Under the pieces are notes generated by a model. It was given only the letters and a program-made list of their open reading frames with translations. It was not told the origin of the DNA and did not search any database. From NCBI GenBank assembly GCA_026415675.1, contig JAOAGQ010000032.1, forward strand, positions 1-35,592: a stretch of 35,592 bases of DNA, written 5' to 3'. This document shows, one piece after another, positions 18,763 to 27,046 of this stretch. Every line of letters begins with the position of its first letter. Within the stretch, counting starts at the first letter, position 1. Made by a program: the position numbers and the translations under genes. This stretch comes from Syntrophorhabdaceae bacterium (GTDB taxonomy: Bacteria > Desulfobacterota > Syntrophorhabdia > Syntrophorhabdales > Syntrophorhabdaceae).

Positions 18763-19691
18763 TATAAACCTTCTTTTCTCAACTCCTCAATCAAAGCCTT
18801 CTGTCTTTCCGTCAATTTTTTTGGAATGTCTATAATCACTTCTACAAACTGGTCCCCCGTTGTCCCTTTATTTAAGTCCGGTACGCCGAGACCCTTCAAT
18901 CTGACTTTTGAATGGCTCTTTACCCCTGGGGGTATCATCACACGCTTGGGGCCATCGATCGAGGGGACCTCCACCGTTGTGCCGAGGAGGGCATCGGAAA
19001 GTTTAATCTCTTTGGTCACATAGAGGTCATTCCCGGTCCTTTTAAAGACCGGATGTTCCCCTACTTTTACCGTGATATAGAGATCCCCCCTCTTCCCTGT
19101 GTAAGGGTCCGTTGCCCCCTTGCCCTGAACTCTCAATTTTTTACCTGTTGATATACCCTTAGGTATCTTTACGTTTATCTCCTCATGGCCTTGCTGTGTT
19201 GAAAAAGAGATCCGTTTTTCCCCTCCCCTTATCGCATCCATAAAGGGTATCTCAAGTTCATAGTTTAGATCCAGACTCTTGTCGTAATCCTTCTCCCTCG
19301 TGATATAATCCCCGTAATCCTGATAGAATGTCCTCTGCCTTGCCCCTCTGGGTCTACTTTTCCCAAAGATCGTTGTAAAGATATCTCCCCCACCGAAACC
19401 GAGGTCTTTAAAGAGGTCACCCAGATTGAAACCCCTGAAAATATCCTCCTCTGTGTGCCTCTGGTGGAAACCACCCATCCCGAGGGTATCATACTGACTC
19501 CTCTTGTTCGGGTCGCTCAAAACGGCATAAGCCTCGCTTATCTCCTTAAACTTCTCTTCCGCCTCTTTGTTCCCAGGGTTTCTATCGGGGTGGTATTTGA
19601 GGGCGAGCTTTCTGTATGCCTTTTTTATCTCATCATCGCTCGCATTTTTGCTTACCCCGAGTATTTCGTAATAATCTCTTTTCGCCGCCAT
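18762..19691 (-). CDS. Class B DnaJ (CbpA-like) co-chaperone
   Basis: A 309-residue Hsp40. The J domain (about 5-70) has the HPD motif (H34-D36) needed to stimulate DnaK. A Gly/Phe-containing linker follows (about 72-120), then two C-terminal substrate-binding beta domains (about 140-300). There is no Cys-rich zinc domain, which separates it from class A DnaJ and places it with CbpA/DjlA-type class B proteins. It starts 29 bases after the DUF89 gene and overlaps the next gene by one base. No dnaK or grpE is in the window. Confidence 0.95.
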   Translation of the reverse strand: MAAKRDYYEILGVSKNASDDEIKKAYRKLALKYHPDRNPGNKEAEEKFKEISEAYAVLSDPNKRSQYDTLGMGGFHQRHTEEDIFRGFNLGDLFKDLGFGGGDIFTTIFGKSRPRGARQRTFYQDYGDYITREKDYDKSLDLNYELEIPFMDAIRGGEKRISFSTQQGHEEINVKIPKGISTGKKLRVQGKGATDPYTGKRGDLYITVKVGEHPVFKRTGNDLYVTKEIKLSDALLGTTVEVPSIDGPKRVMIPPGVKSHSKVRLKGLGVPDLNKGTTGDQFVEVIIDIPKKLTERQKALIEELRKEGL

Positions 19692-19720
19692 ATTCTCACC
19701 ACCTAAAAAAGGTCTCTGTT

Positions 19721-20545
19721 TTAACGTAAAATTGCAACGTAAGTACCTACTTTATACCCCATGTCCATACCCACCGGTTCGCACTTTACCTTCAAGATGT
19801 GTATGACAGGTCTTTCTCCAAAGTATTCTGAAATCGTCTCGTAGTTTCCCATACCCTTTGCGATCACAAGAGAATCAGACTCCCATAATTCTTTTATCTT
19901 TCCCGTTATCCGCTCCCTTTTCATACCGACCTCATCACACCCGTTTGAGATAATGATCCTGTCATCGTTTGGCAATCCCAAAACTTCTATATCTTTTAAA
20001 GAGACATCGTTCTGGACCGGGTGTCCCTTAACGGCATAGTACACCTTTTTCCCCCTTTCCTTTAAAAAAATAATCAAAGGGGTATCGAATATGTAATCAC
20101 CGATATTATCCCCGAGGATAAGGACATCTTTACCATTAATATAAATCGCCTCTGCAATTTTATCCATATCCATTTGAAAATCGATTTGATCATAACCGAA
20201 ATCTTCCCCTGAAAGAATAAAGTGATCCATAGAATTTCCAATCGCCGATAACCTTATTGCACCCTCGAGAGAACCACGATAAAGGTTTTTTAGGTGAGAA
20301 AAGGAAGTCCTTGCATCCTCGAGTTCCTTCTTTTTCTTCTCGATAAAAGGGTCAGAGACCCCTGTTTTCGACCTTATATATCTTAAAATAGAGTTTGCAA
20401 TCTCCGGGGGGGTCTCTCTCTTTTCGTACATTTCATGGATGATAGACGAGGTCTCCCCATATAGGGATGGGTTACCCCCTGATGTCTCTATCGTGGTTTT
20501 CGCAAGTCTTTTAAGACAGTCTATACAGGATGGAGTTGCCTTCAT
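19721..20545 (-). CDS. DUF89 / ARMT1-like damage-control phosphatase
   Basis: A 274-residue metal-dependent phosphatase-like protein. Members hydrolyse damaged or excess phosphometabolites such as sugar phosphates. Family marks are an N-terminal CIDC (C7, C10), GNSMD (103-107), GDNIGD (145-150, with the Asp-Asn metal pair), VKGHPVQND (172-180) and AKGMGNYE near residue 235. The short N-terminal form with the CxxC pair is the prokaryotic subfamily. Substrate is unknown. It heads the dnaJ run. No normal ribosome-binding site is seen; a perfect 14-base palindrome lies where one would be expected. Confidence 0.9.
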   Translation of the reverse strand: MKATPSCIDCLKRLAKTTIETSGGNPSLYGETSSIIHEMYEKRETPPEIANSILRYIRSKTGVSDPFIEKKKKELEDARTSFSHLKNLYRGSLEGAIRLSAIGNSMDHFILSGEDFGYDQIDFQMDMDKIAEAIYINGKDVLILGDNIGDYIFDTPLIIFLKERGKKVYYAVKGHPVQNDVSLKDIEVLGLPNDDRIIISNGCDEVGMKRERITGKIKELWESDSLVIAKGMGNYETISEYFGERPVIHILKVKCEPVGMDMGYKVGTYVAILR

Positions 20546-20554
20546 CGATATAGA

Positions 20555-20568
20555 TAGGATAAATCCTA
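20555..20568. promoter_or_regulatory. Perfect 14-base palindrome upstream of the DUF89 start
   Basis: TAGGATAAATCCTA, a perfect two-fold sequence apart from its central AA, ending 10 bases before the DUF89 ATG. It could be a regulator site or a small hairpin affecting translation. A divergent weak promoter may lie beyond it. Confidence 0.35.
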
Positions 20569-20634
20569 CTCAAGGAAAATTCAATGGTAACGGTCATTTT
20601 TTGTCCAGAAAGGAATTTTTAAAAAAAAATATTC

Positions 20635-20663
20635 TTGATATGCCTTATATAAATTGATATTAT
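20635..20663 (+). promoter_or_regulatory. Promoter of the exported methyltransferase-like gene
   Basis: TTGATA at 20635-20640, a 17-base spacer and TATTAT at 20658-20663. Predicted start near 20670, leader of about 42 bases containing the small hairpin at 20672-20686. Confidence 0.6.
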
Positions 20664-20671
20664 CAGTTTAG

Positions 20672-20693
20672 CCCTTGCAATAAGGGACTTTTT
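20672..20693 (+). promoter_or_regulatory. Small leader hairpin followed by T residues
   Basis: CCCTT (20672-20676) pairs with AAGGG (20682-20686), loop GCAAT, then AC and five T. It would form at the very 5' end of the mRNA. It may stabilise the transcript or cause weak early termination. Confidence 0.35.
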
Positions 20694-20711
20694 ATCTATT
20701 ATGGTGGGTTT

Positions 20712-21545
20712 ATGAAAAAGATGAGACGCACATTCAAAAGGTTTGTTCCATTTCTATCGGTATTTATCTTACTCCTTCTTGCCTCAACGTTAATCTTTGC
20801 GGCAAAAGACTATGTCCCCAGTGAGGGACAGGCAGGGAAAGATGTGATATGGTTACCTACAGCCCAGGCCCTTGTTGAAAAGATGCTCGATATGGCCAAG
20901 GTCACACCCGATGACTATGTGATAGACTTGGGCTCCGGGGATGGAAGGACAGTAATAACAGCCGCCAAAAGGGGGGCAAGGGCTCTGGGGATAGAGTATA
21001 ACCCCGACCTTGTTGAGTATTCAAGGCGCCTCGCGGACAAAGAAGGGGTGAGCAAACTCGCAAAATTTGTGCAGGGCGATTTATTCGAGGCAAATTTCTC
21101 CCAGGCTACGGTGATCACCATGTTTCTTTTGCCGGACATAAACTTAAGGTTACGCCCCAAGATACTTAACCTGAAACCGGGTACCAGAGTCGTATCAAAT
21201 ACTTTTGATATGGGGGAATGGAAGCCCGACCAGACAGAAACGGTAGATGAGAGTAAGGGTTGTCAGACTTACTGTAGGGCCTATCTGTGGATCGTCCCTG
21301 CTACAGTTGAAGGAACCTGGGTCTTACCCCACGGGGAACTATCTTTCAAACAAACATTCCAGATGGTTACAGGGTCTTTAAAGGCGGAAGGGAAAGAGGT
21401 CCCGGTAGAAGGGAAAGTTACAGGTTATAACGTTGAATTTACCGCAGGGGGGACGAGATATGCGGGAAAAGTTATGGGTAATACCATTGAAGGGACATAC
21501 ACGAGAGGGGATAATAAAGGCACGTTTAGGGCATTGAAAAAATAA
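20712..21545 (+). CDS. Exported class I SAM-methyltransferase-like protein
   Basis: A 277-residue protein. Residues 1-31 form a signal peptide or membrane anchor (a Lys/Arg-rich start, then a hydrophobic stretch ending ASTLIFAA). Next comes a Rossmann methyltransferase domain (about 45-190) with the SAM-binding motif DLGSGDGR (72-79) and acidic Glu95 at the end of strand 2. The last 75 residues form a glycine-rich beta domain. An intact SAM site in a protein that appears exported is odd, since SAM is cytosolic; the protein may stay membrane-anchored facing the cytosol. Relatives with this architecture occur in other proteobacteria. It has its own promoter and is convergent with the UspA gene. 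Confidence 0.8.
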   Translation: MKKMRRTFKRFVPFLSVFILLLLASTLIFAAKDYVPSEGQAGKDVIWLPTAQALVEKMLDMAKVTPDDYVIDLGSGDGRTVITAAKRGARALGIEYNPDLVEYSRRLADKEGVSKLAKFVQGDLFEANFSQATVITMFLLPDINLRLRPKILNLKPGTRVVSNTFDMGEWKPDQTETVDESKGCQTYCRAYLWIVPATVEGTWVLPHGELSFKQTFQMVTGSLKAEGKEVPVEGKVTGYNVEFTAGGTRYAGKVMGNTIEGTYTRGDNKGTFRALKK

Positions 21546-21547
21546 AT

Positions 21548-21565
21548 GGGGGATATTATTCCCCC
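21548..21565. terminator. Hairpin between the convergent methyltransferase and UspA genes
   Basis: GGGGG (21548-21552) and CCCCC (21561-21565), extended by A-T pairs around a short AT loop. No T run follows directly, though six T occur at about 21592-21597. CCCCCTATAA is repeated in tandem at 21561-21580. A weak terminator. Confidence 0.4.
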
Positions 21566-21600
21566 TATAACCCCCTATAACCGGTAAAAACTTTTTTAGA

Positions 21601-22056
21601 TCACGGCATACGGAAGTTTTTCTCTTTTGGTCTTATAGTAAGAACAGGGCAGGCCGATTTTCTAACGACCTTTTCTGCCACACTGCCTATAAGGATATGT
21701 TCGATACCGCTTCTTCCGTGGGTACCCATTACAATCAGGTCTATACCCTCTGTTCTTGCATAATCGATGATCTCTACGAAGGCTATCCCTGTCCTGATTG
21801 AGGTTTTAACGGGGATATCTATCTTTTCAATAACCTTGTCAAAATCCTTTTTGATTTCTCTTTCGATGTTCTTCTCGAGTACCACAAGATTTTCGGGGGT
21901 AAGGAAAGATTCATAAGGGGAGAAATAGTTCAGATTCGGTATAACATGGAGGAGATGGAGCGTGGAATCGAATTTCTTGGCTATACTAACCCCATATTTC
22001 ACAATCTCATCGGTATAGTCAGAAAAATCCAAAGGACACAATATCTTTTCAAACAT
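21601..22056 (-). CDS. Universal stress protein, UspA family
   Basis: A 151-residue single-domain Usp. The ATP-binding signature GTHGRSG (111-117) followed by the glycine-serine pair at 124-125 is intact, so it is an ATP-binding type. The N-terminal KILCPLDFSDY and the end VRKSACPVLTIRP are typical. A strong TAGGAGG ribosome-binding site precedes the ATG. Members of the family are induced in stress and growth arrest; the exact job is not known. It is divergent from the two-component operon and monocistronic. Confidence 0.94.
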   Translation of the reverse strand: MFEKILCPLDFSDYTDEIVKYGVSIAKKFDSTLHLLHVIPNLNYFSPYESFLTPENLVVLEKNIEREIKKDFDKVIEKIDIPVKTSIRTGIAFVEIIDYARTEGIDLIVMGTHGRSGIEHILIGSVAEKVVRKSACPVLTIRPKEKNFRMP

Positions 22057-22088
22057 ATAGAGCCTCCTATGTTTTGATATCTAATCTA

Positions 22089-22117
22089 TTTCTATTCTCT
22101 ATTGTCGATTTTGTCAA
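22089..22117 (-). promoter_or_regulatory. Candidate promoter of the UspA gene
   Basis: TTGACA (complement of 22112-22117), 17 bases, TAGAAA (complement of 22089-22094). Strong -35 and weak -10. Confidence 0.4.
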
Positions 22118-22176
22118 TTTTTATTTATTTATCCCCCCTTTGGATTCAAAATATTTCAATAAAAAAGATTTTGCTA

Positions 22177-22182
22177 TATAAT
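22177..22182 (+). promoter_or_regulatory. -10 box of the response regulator, implying a leaderless mRNA
   Basis: A perfect TATAAT at 22177-22182, with a TG a few bases before it, and no clear -35. Transcription should start at about 22189-22190, which is the A of the ATG at 22190. There is no ribosome-binding site in front of the ATG. Confidence 0.5.
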
Positions 22183-22189
22183 TATTTCC

Positions 22190-22870
22190 ATGAGGGCACT
22201 TCTCGTTGAGGATGAGGAGAAGGTGGCAAGCTTTATAAAGGAAGGTCTTGAGGAAGAAGGCTACACGGTAGACTGTGCTTACGATGGCAGAGTTGGCCTT
22301 GAGCTGTCAAGTAAAAACAAATACGACATCATTCTCCTTGATCTCATGATCCCCTATATTGATGGGATAGAACTCTTGAAAAGGATAAGACAACAGGGCA
22401 TAGACACGCCTGTTTTAATACTGACGGCAAAGAGTTCGAAAGAGGATGTGATAAAAGGTCTCGATTCGGGGAGTGATGACTACCTGACAAAACCATTCTC
22501 ATTTGATGAACTTCTCGCAAGGATGAGGGCCTTGATAAGGAGAGGCCATAGGTCTGAGACCCGTACCCTCAAGTACAGAGATCTCTCCATAGACCCCTAC
22601 TCAAGGAGGCTCACCATTGGTTCAAAAGAATCGGAGCTCACAGATAAAGAGTTTATGATCATGGAGTTTTTGTTAAAAAACAGAGAAAAACCCATGACGA
22701 GGAAGGAAATAGCGGAATATGTATGGCAGAATATCAGCGACTCAACAAACATAGTGGATGTGTATATAAATTTCCTTAGAAAAAAGATAGAATCCATTTC
22801 TCCCAAACGTTACATCCATACAGTGAGGGGTATAGGGTACATCCTTAGGGAAGATAATGATAAAGATTAA
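22190..22870 (+). CDS. OmpR/PhoB-family response regulator
   Basis: A 226-residue transcription factor. The receiver domain (1-115) has the acidic pair at E7-D8, phosphorylation site Asp51 in ILLDLMIP and Lys101. The C-terminal winged helix (about 130-223) is of the OmpR type. Its start MRALLVEDEEK is the canonical receiver beginning, so this ATG is firm even though it lacks a ribosome-binding site. It overlaps the sensor kinase gene by 14 bases. The downstream protease makes envelope stress a likely regulon. Confidence 0.97.
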   Translation: MRALLVEDEEKVASFIKEGLEEEGYTVDCAYDGRVGLELSSKNKYDIILLDLMIPYIDGIELLKRIRQQGIDTPVLILTAKSSKEDVIKGLDSGSDDYLTKPFSFDELLARMRALIRRGHRSETRTLKYRDLSIDPYSRRLTIGSKESELTDKEFMIMEFLLKNREKPMTRKEIAEYVWQNISDSTNIVDVYINFLRKKIESISPKRYIHTVRGIGYILREDNDKD

Positions 22871-24275
22871 CCTGCCCATCAAGTGGAGACTGACCGTATG
22901 GTACGGTTTTATACTGACCATAATATTGATAGCCTTTTCTACAGGGGTCTATTTCTATTTTAGAAGCAGTCTCGAAAGGAACATTGATGCAAAAATAAAG
23001 TCTATCGGGGATGTGCTCTCCTCATCCTTTTCAGAATCTTACAATTCAAGCGTCTTTGGAAATTTTGAAAGGTATATAGAAAATGTCCTTGGAAGAAAAC
23101 CAAAGGGTAAGTTCATCCAGATCCTCGATTCATCAGGCAAAATAGGGGCAAGGATGAACGACATGGAGACAGACACCCTTCCTACGAGTTTTAAGACCCT
23201 GGAGAGGGCATTAAAAGGGGAGATCGTATATGAGACCATAGAGTCTGTCTATCCGAGGTTGAGGATAGTGACAATACCCATTATTGAAAGCAAGGATAAT
23301 GGTAGGGTAGTAAGCATTATTCAGGTCGGGACATCCCTCGAGGACTTTGATGAAACAATGAAGAGGCTTCTCATCATCATGTTGATCAGCATACCTACGG
23401 CCCTTTGCATAACCATAATAAGCGGCTTTTTCCTCGCAAAGAAGGCGTTGAGGCCTGTTGATCAGATAAGAAGGGCAGCGGTGAGGCTCTCCTTAAGCAA
23501 CCTCAATGAGAGGATAGATATAGGTGATAGAAGGGACGAGCTTGGGAAACTCGCGGAGACTTTCAACGAGATGATAGGGAGATTAAGGGATTCTTTTACA
23601 AGGATAAACCAGTTCAGCATAGATGTATCCCATGAGTTGAAGACACCCTTAACAATCCTAAAGGGCGAGACGGAGGTAGCCTTAAGAAAGGACAGGGACG
23701 TAGAGGGATATAAAAAGATACTGACGAGTAACCTCGAGGAGATCAACAGGATGGCGGATATTATCGATGACCTCCTTCTCCTTTCAAAGTCCGATGAGAG
23801 CGCGGTAAGCATTAACTTAAAGGATGTCTCCTTAAGGGACCTCATTGCCGATGTATGCGTAAATATGAAATACTTTGCCGATGGCAAAGGGGTTGAGCTA
23901 TCGATTCTGGAACTGGCAGATACAAATATAAGGGGGGATGAGCTAAAATTAAGGAGAATGCTAACGAATATCGTTGAAAACGGCATTAAATACACGCCTT
24001 CAGGGGGTAAGGTTGAACTTCAATCCTTTCTGAACAACGGTTATGTTCAGATCGATGTCAGAGATACCGGGATAGGCATACCTGAGGAGGAGATAAAATT
24101 CATCTTCGACAGGTTTTACAGGGGAGACAAGTCGAGAAAGAGGGAGAGCGGGAGCGGACTTGGCCTATCCATAAGCAAATGGATAGCAGAGATGCACAAA
24201 GGCACGATAGAGGTAAAGAGTGTACCTGCAGAGGGGACGCTCTTTTCTATAAAGTTACCGGTAAAAAACGAATAG
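22857..24275 (+). CDS. Membrane sensor histidine kinase, partner of the upstream regulator
   Basis: A 472-residue inner-membrane kinase: transmembrane helix 1 (about 13-35), a periplasmic sensor loop (about 36-168), helix 2 (about 170-193), a HAMP domain (about 194-246), the phosphoacceptor helix with His259 in SIDVSHELKTPL, and an ATPase domain (about 365-470) with N, G1 and G2 boxes (DTGIGIP, GSGLGLSI). It belongs to the group with CpxA- and CusS-like sensors. Translation is coupled to the regulator by overlap, and HtrA starts 11 bases after its stop. Confidence 0.96.
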   Translation: MIKINLPIKWRLTVWYGFILTIILIAFSTGVYFYFRSSLERNIDAKIKSIGDVLSSSFSESYNSSVFGNFERYIENVLGRKPKGKFIQILDSSGKIGARMNDMETDTLPTSFKTLERALKGEIVYETIESVYPRLRIVTIPIIESKDNGRVVSIIQVGTSLEDFDETMKRLLIIMLISIPTALCITIISGFFLAKKALRPVDQIRRAAVRLSLSNLNERIDIGDRRDELGKLAETFNEMIGRLRDSFTRINQFSIDVSHELKTPLTILKGETEVALRKDRDVEGYKKILTSNLEEINRMADIIDDLLLLSKSDESAVSINLKDVSLRDLIADVCVNMKYFADGKGVELSILELADTNIRGDELKLRRMLTNIVENGIKYTPSGGKVELQSFLNNGYVQIDVRDTGIGIPEEEIKFIFDRFYRGDKSRKRESGSGLGLSISKWIAEMHKGTIEVKSVPAEGTLFSIKLPVKNE

Positions 24276-24286
24276 ACGGAGGGTAT

Positions 24287-25750
24287 ATGGGCAAGTTTAG
24301 ATTGTTTATGGCTATCTTTCTTCTTATTGTTGCGACCTTAAGCTTTATGTTCTTGCAGGGGAAGGTGAGTTCTCGTGAGGCAAAACTCGATACTGCCGAT
24401 TTAAACATAAAGAAGGTGACCTTTGAGAAAGGTCTTCCGAGTTTCAGCGAACTGATCAAGATGATAAAGCCGTCCGTAGTAAATATCAGCACGACGACCA
24501 TAGTAAAAGGTCCTGACCTTCACGAGAGGTTTTTTGGCCCCAGTAACCCCTTCAGGGATTTCTTTGGTGACGATTTCTATGAAAAATTCTTCGGGGACAG
24601 ACCAAGGCGGGAGTTCAAGACGAGAAGCCTCGGTTCAGGATTTATTATAGACAGGGATGGATATATACTCACCAATAACCATGTGGTAGAAAAGGCAACA
24701 AGTATAAAGGTAAAGCTCTCCGATGATAAGGAGTACGATGCAAAGGTGATAGGTAGGGACCCTAAAACGGATATCGCCCTTATAAAAATAAATGCCAAAC
24801 AGAATCTCCCCGTGGCAACCCTCGGGGATTCGGACAAACTCGAAGTTGGCGATTGGGTGATCGCCATCGGCAACCCCTTTGGTCTTGAACATACGGTAAC
24901 CGCAGGTATCGTCAGTGCGAAGGGTAGGGTGATAGGGGCAGGCCCCTACGATGATTTTATCCAGACTGACGCCTCGATCAACCCCGGTAATAGTGGAGGC
25001 CCCCTTTTCAATCTAAAAGGAGAGGTGGTGGGGCTTAACACCGCGATCGTCTCCGGTGGCCAGGGTATCGGTTTCGCCATACCGATCAATGTCGCTAAAG
25101 AGATGCTCACCCAGCTCAAGACCAAGGGTAAGGTTGTCAGGGGCTGGCTCGGTGTTGTTATACAGAGGGTAACCCCTGAGATCGCAAAGGGTTTCGGCTT
25201 GAAAGAATCGGAGGGGGCCCTTGTATCCGATGTTATGGAGAAGAGTCCTGCAGAGAAGGCAGGCATAAAAAGGGGTGATGTGATCGTTTCCTTCAACGGA
25301 AAGAGGATAAAGGAGATGGATACCTTGCCGAGACTTGTAGGGTCAACAGAAGTGGGGAAAAAGGTTAAGGTAGGTATAATCAGGGAAGGGAAGGAGATCG
25401 AGGTAGAGGTTATAGTCGGGGAACTGGAAGAGGAGACCCAGGTTATTGCCAGAAAGGCGGAGACAGAGAAGGATTACGGCCTTTCTGTCCAGAATATCAC
25501 CCCTGAGATAGCGAGACACCTTAACCTAAAGGACACAAAAGGTGTTATAGTTACGGATGTATTACCGGATAGCCCTGCCCAATACGGGGATATCAGATCC
25601 GGGGATATCATAAAGGAAATCAACAGAAAACAGATAAGAAACATAAGCGATTTCAAAGAGGCGATGAAAAAGGCCAATATAAAGGAGGGTATCGTTATAC
25701 TCATAAAGAGAGAAAATACTACCTTCTATACTGTCTTAAGGGAAGAGTAG
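24287..25750 (+). CDS. degP: Periplasmic serine protease/chaperone HtrA (DegP/DegQ type)
   Basis: A 487-residue protein starting at the ATG at 24287, preceded by GGAGGG at about 24278-24283; an upstream in-frame ATG at 24179 lies inside the kinase gene and is unlikely. The N-terminus has a membrane anchor or signal (about 5-25). A trypsin-like domain follows with the triad His132 (NNHVV), Asp162 (KTDIALIK) and Ser236 (GNSGGP), then two PDZ domains (about 285-375 and 395-485). It degrades or refolds misfolded envelope proteins. Placement after a two-component pair mirrors Cpx/MucD-type envelope-stress arrangements. Confidence 0.97.
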   Translation: MGKFRLFMAIFLLIVATLSFMFLQGKVSSREAKLDTADLNIKKVTFEKGLPSFSELIKMIKPSVVNISTTTIVKGPDLHERFFGPSNPFRDFFGDDFYEKFFGDRPRREFKTRSLGSGFIIDRDGYILTNNHVVEKATSIKVKLSDDKEYDAKVIGRDPKTDIALIKINAKQNLPVATLGDSDKLEVGDWVIAIGNPFGLEHTVTAGIVSAKGRVIGAGPYDDFIQTDASINPGNSGGPLFNLKGEVVGLNTAIVSGGQGIGFAIPINVAKEMLTQLKTKGKVVRGWLGVVIQRVTPEIAKGFGLKESEGALVSDVMEKSPAEKAGIKRGDVIVSFNGKRIKEMDTLPRLVGSTEVGKKVKVGIIREGKEIEVEVIVGELEEETQVIARKAETEKDYGLSVQNITPEIARHLNLKDTKGVIVTDVLPDSPAQYGDIRSGDIIKEINRKQIRNISDFKEAMKKANIKEGIVILIKRENTTFYTVLREE

Positions 25751-25791
25751 TCGTGAATATATTTACATAAAATTCATAAGGTGAGGCCGTT

Positions 25792-27000
25792 ATGCCGGTA
25801 TACGAATGGCAGGGTAAAACGTTAAGGGGTGAAGTCAAATCAGGGGTCACAAAGGCCGATTCAGTGGCAACACTCAGGGCTCTTCTGAGAAGGGATGGGA
25901 TTATCCTTACAAACTCGAAGGAAAAAAAGGAGAAGGTAAAGAAGGAGAAGTATAACCCTAAAAAGAAGATAAGCCCCATGAATGTGGTGCTTTTTACGAG
26001 GCAGTTATCAACGATGATCACCTCAGGGCTCCCCCTTGTCCAGTCTCTCGATATCCTCTCCAACCAGATAGAGGATAGGGATTTACGGGGGATTGTCAGG
26101 GAGATAAAGGAGAAGATAGAAAGCGGTTCCCGGTTTGCTGATGCCTTAAAGGATTACCCCCAGTGTTTTGATAGCCTTTTTGTGAACCTTGTTGTCGCAG
26201 GAGAAGAAGGGGGTATGCTCGATACGGTTCTTTCAAGGCTTGCCGTTTACATGGAAAAATCTGTCAAGCTCGTAAAAAAAGTGAAATCCGCGATGATTTA
26301 TCCCATAAGTATCATTGTGGTAGCAATAGGGGTGGTGATGGTACTCCTCATATTCGTGATCCCCGTTTTTGAGGGGATGTTTAAGGAGATGGGGGCATCT
26401 TTGCCCGGGCCCACCCAGGTGGTTGTCAATCTCAGCCGGTTTGTAAAATCTTACATCCATTATATGGTAGGCACTGTGGTATTGATATTTATACTCTTCA
26501 AACGGTTTTATAGGACAGAAAAGGGGAAAAGGACCGTAGACAGTCTCGTATTAAAACTACCGATATTCGGTGTCCTTGCCATAAAAGCGTCCGTTGCAAG
26601 GGTTACAAGGACGCTGGCAACGCTCCTTGGAAGTGGTGTGGCCATACTGGAAAGCCTGGTAATCGTGGCAAAGGTTGCGGGAAACAAGATCGTTGAGGAG
26701 GCCCTTATACTTGCCCGGGCGAGGATCAGTGAGGGAAGGAGTATGTCAGAACCTCTTGAAGAGAGCGGTGTTTTTCCTCCTATGGTCGTACAGATGATAC
26801 AGGTTGGTGAATCAACAGGTGCCCTTGACAGTATGTTGAACAAGATAGCGGATTTTTATGAGGAGGATGTGGATAACCTCGTATCAAACCTAACGGCCAT
26901 GATGGAACCGATGATCATGATGTTTTTGGGTGTGGTCCTCGGGGGCCTGATTATAGCGATGTATCTGCCTATATTCAAACTTGGAGGCGCCGTTGGATAA
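25792..27000 (+). CDS. pilC: PilC/GspF-family inner-membrane assembly protein
   Basis: A 402-residue platform protein of type IV pilus or type II secretion systems. The N-terminal YEWQGKTLRGEVKSG block, two GspF repeats (about 68-190 and 270-393) and three membrane segments (about 168-193, 222-240 and 370-395) fit the family. The start MPVYEW is typical of both PilC and GspF. It lies 41 bases after htrA, with AAGGTGAG before its ATG, and ends at a strong terminator. No pilB, pilT, pilin or gsp gene is nearby, so it is an orphan; PilC is slightly favoured over GspF. Its pairing with htrA is unusual. Confidence 0.9.
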   Translation: MPVYEWQGKTLRGEVKSGVTKADSVATLRALLRRDGIILTNSKEKKEKVKKEKYNPKKKISPMNVVLFTRQLSTMITSGLPLVQSLDILSNQIEDRDLRGIVREIKEKIESGSRFADALKDYPQCFDSLFVNLVVAGEEGGMLDTVLSRLAVYMEKSVKLVKKVKSAMIYPISIIVVAIGVVMVLLIFVIPVFEGMFKEMGASLPGPTQVVVNLSRFVKSYIHYMVGTVVLIFILFKRFYRTEKGKRTVDSLVLKLPIFGVLAIKASVARVTRTLATLLGSGVAILESLVIVAKVAGNKIVEEALILARARISEGRSMSEPLEESGVFPPMVVQMIQVGESTGALDSMLNKIADFYEEDVDNLVSNLTAMMEPMIMMFLGVVLGGLIIAMYLPIFKLGGAVG

Positions 27001-27031
27001 TAAAATCCCCCTGTTTGCCAGGGGGATTTTA
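27001..27031. terminator. Bidirectional terminator after pilC
   Basis: TAAAATCCCCCTG (27001-27013) pairs perfectly with CAGGGGGATTTTA (27019-27031), loop of 5, with T-rich flanks on the 3' side and AA on the 5' side. It separates the convergent pilC and dctP genes. Confidence 0.9.
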
Positions 27032-27046
27032 TTTTCGATATTGGTG

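Noticed and set aside
24179-24286. An N-terminal extension of HtrA starting at an ATG inside the kinase gene
   Set aside because: The extension reads Arg/Lys-rich sequence in another frame of the kinase gene. The ATG at 24287 has a proper ribosome-binding site and begins a normal signal anchor.
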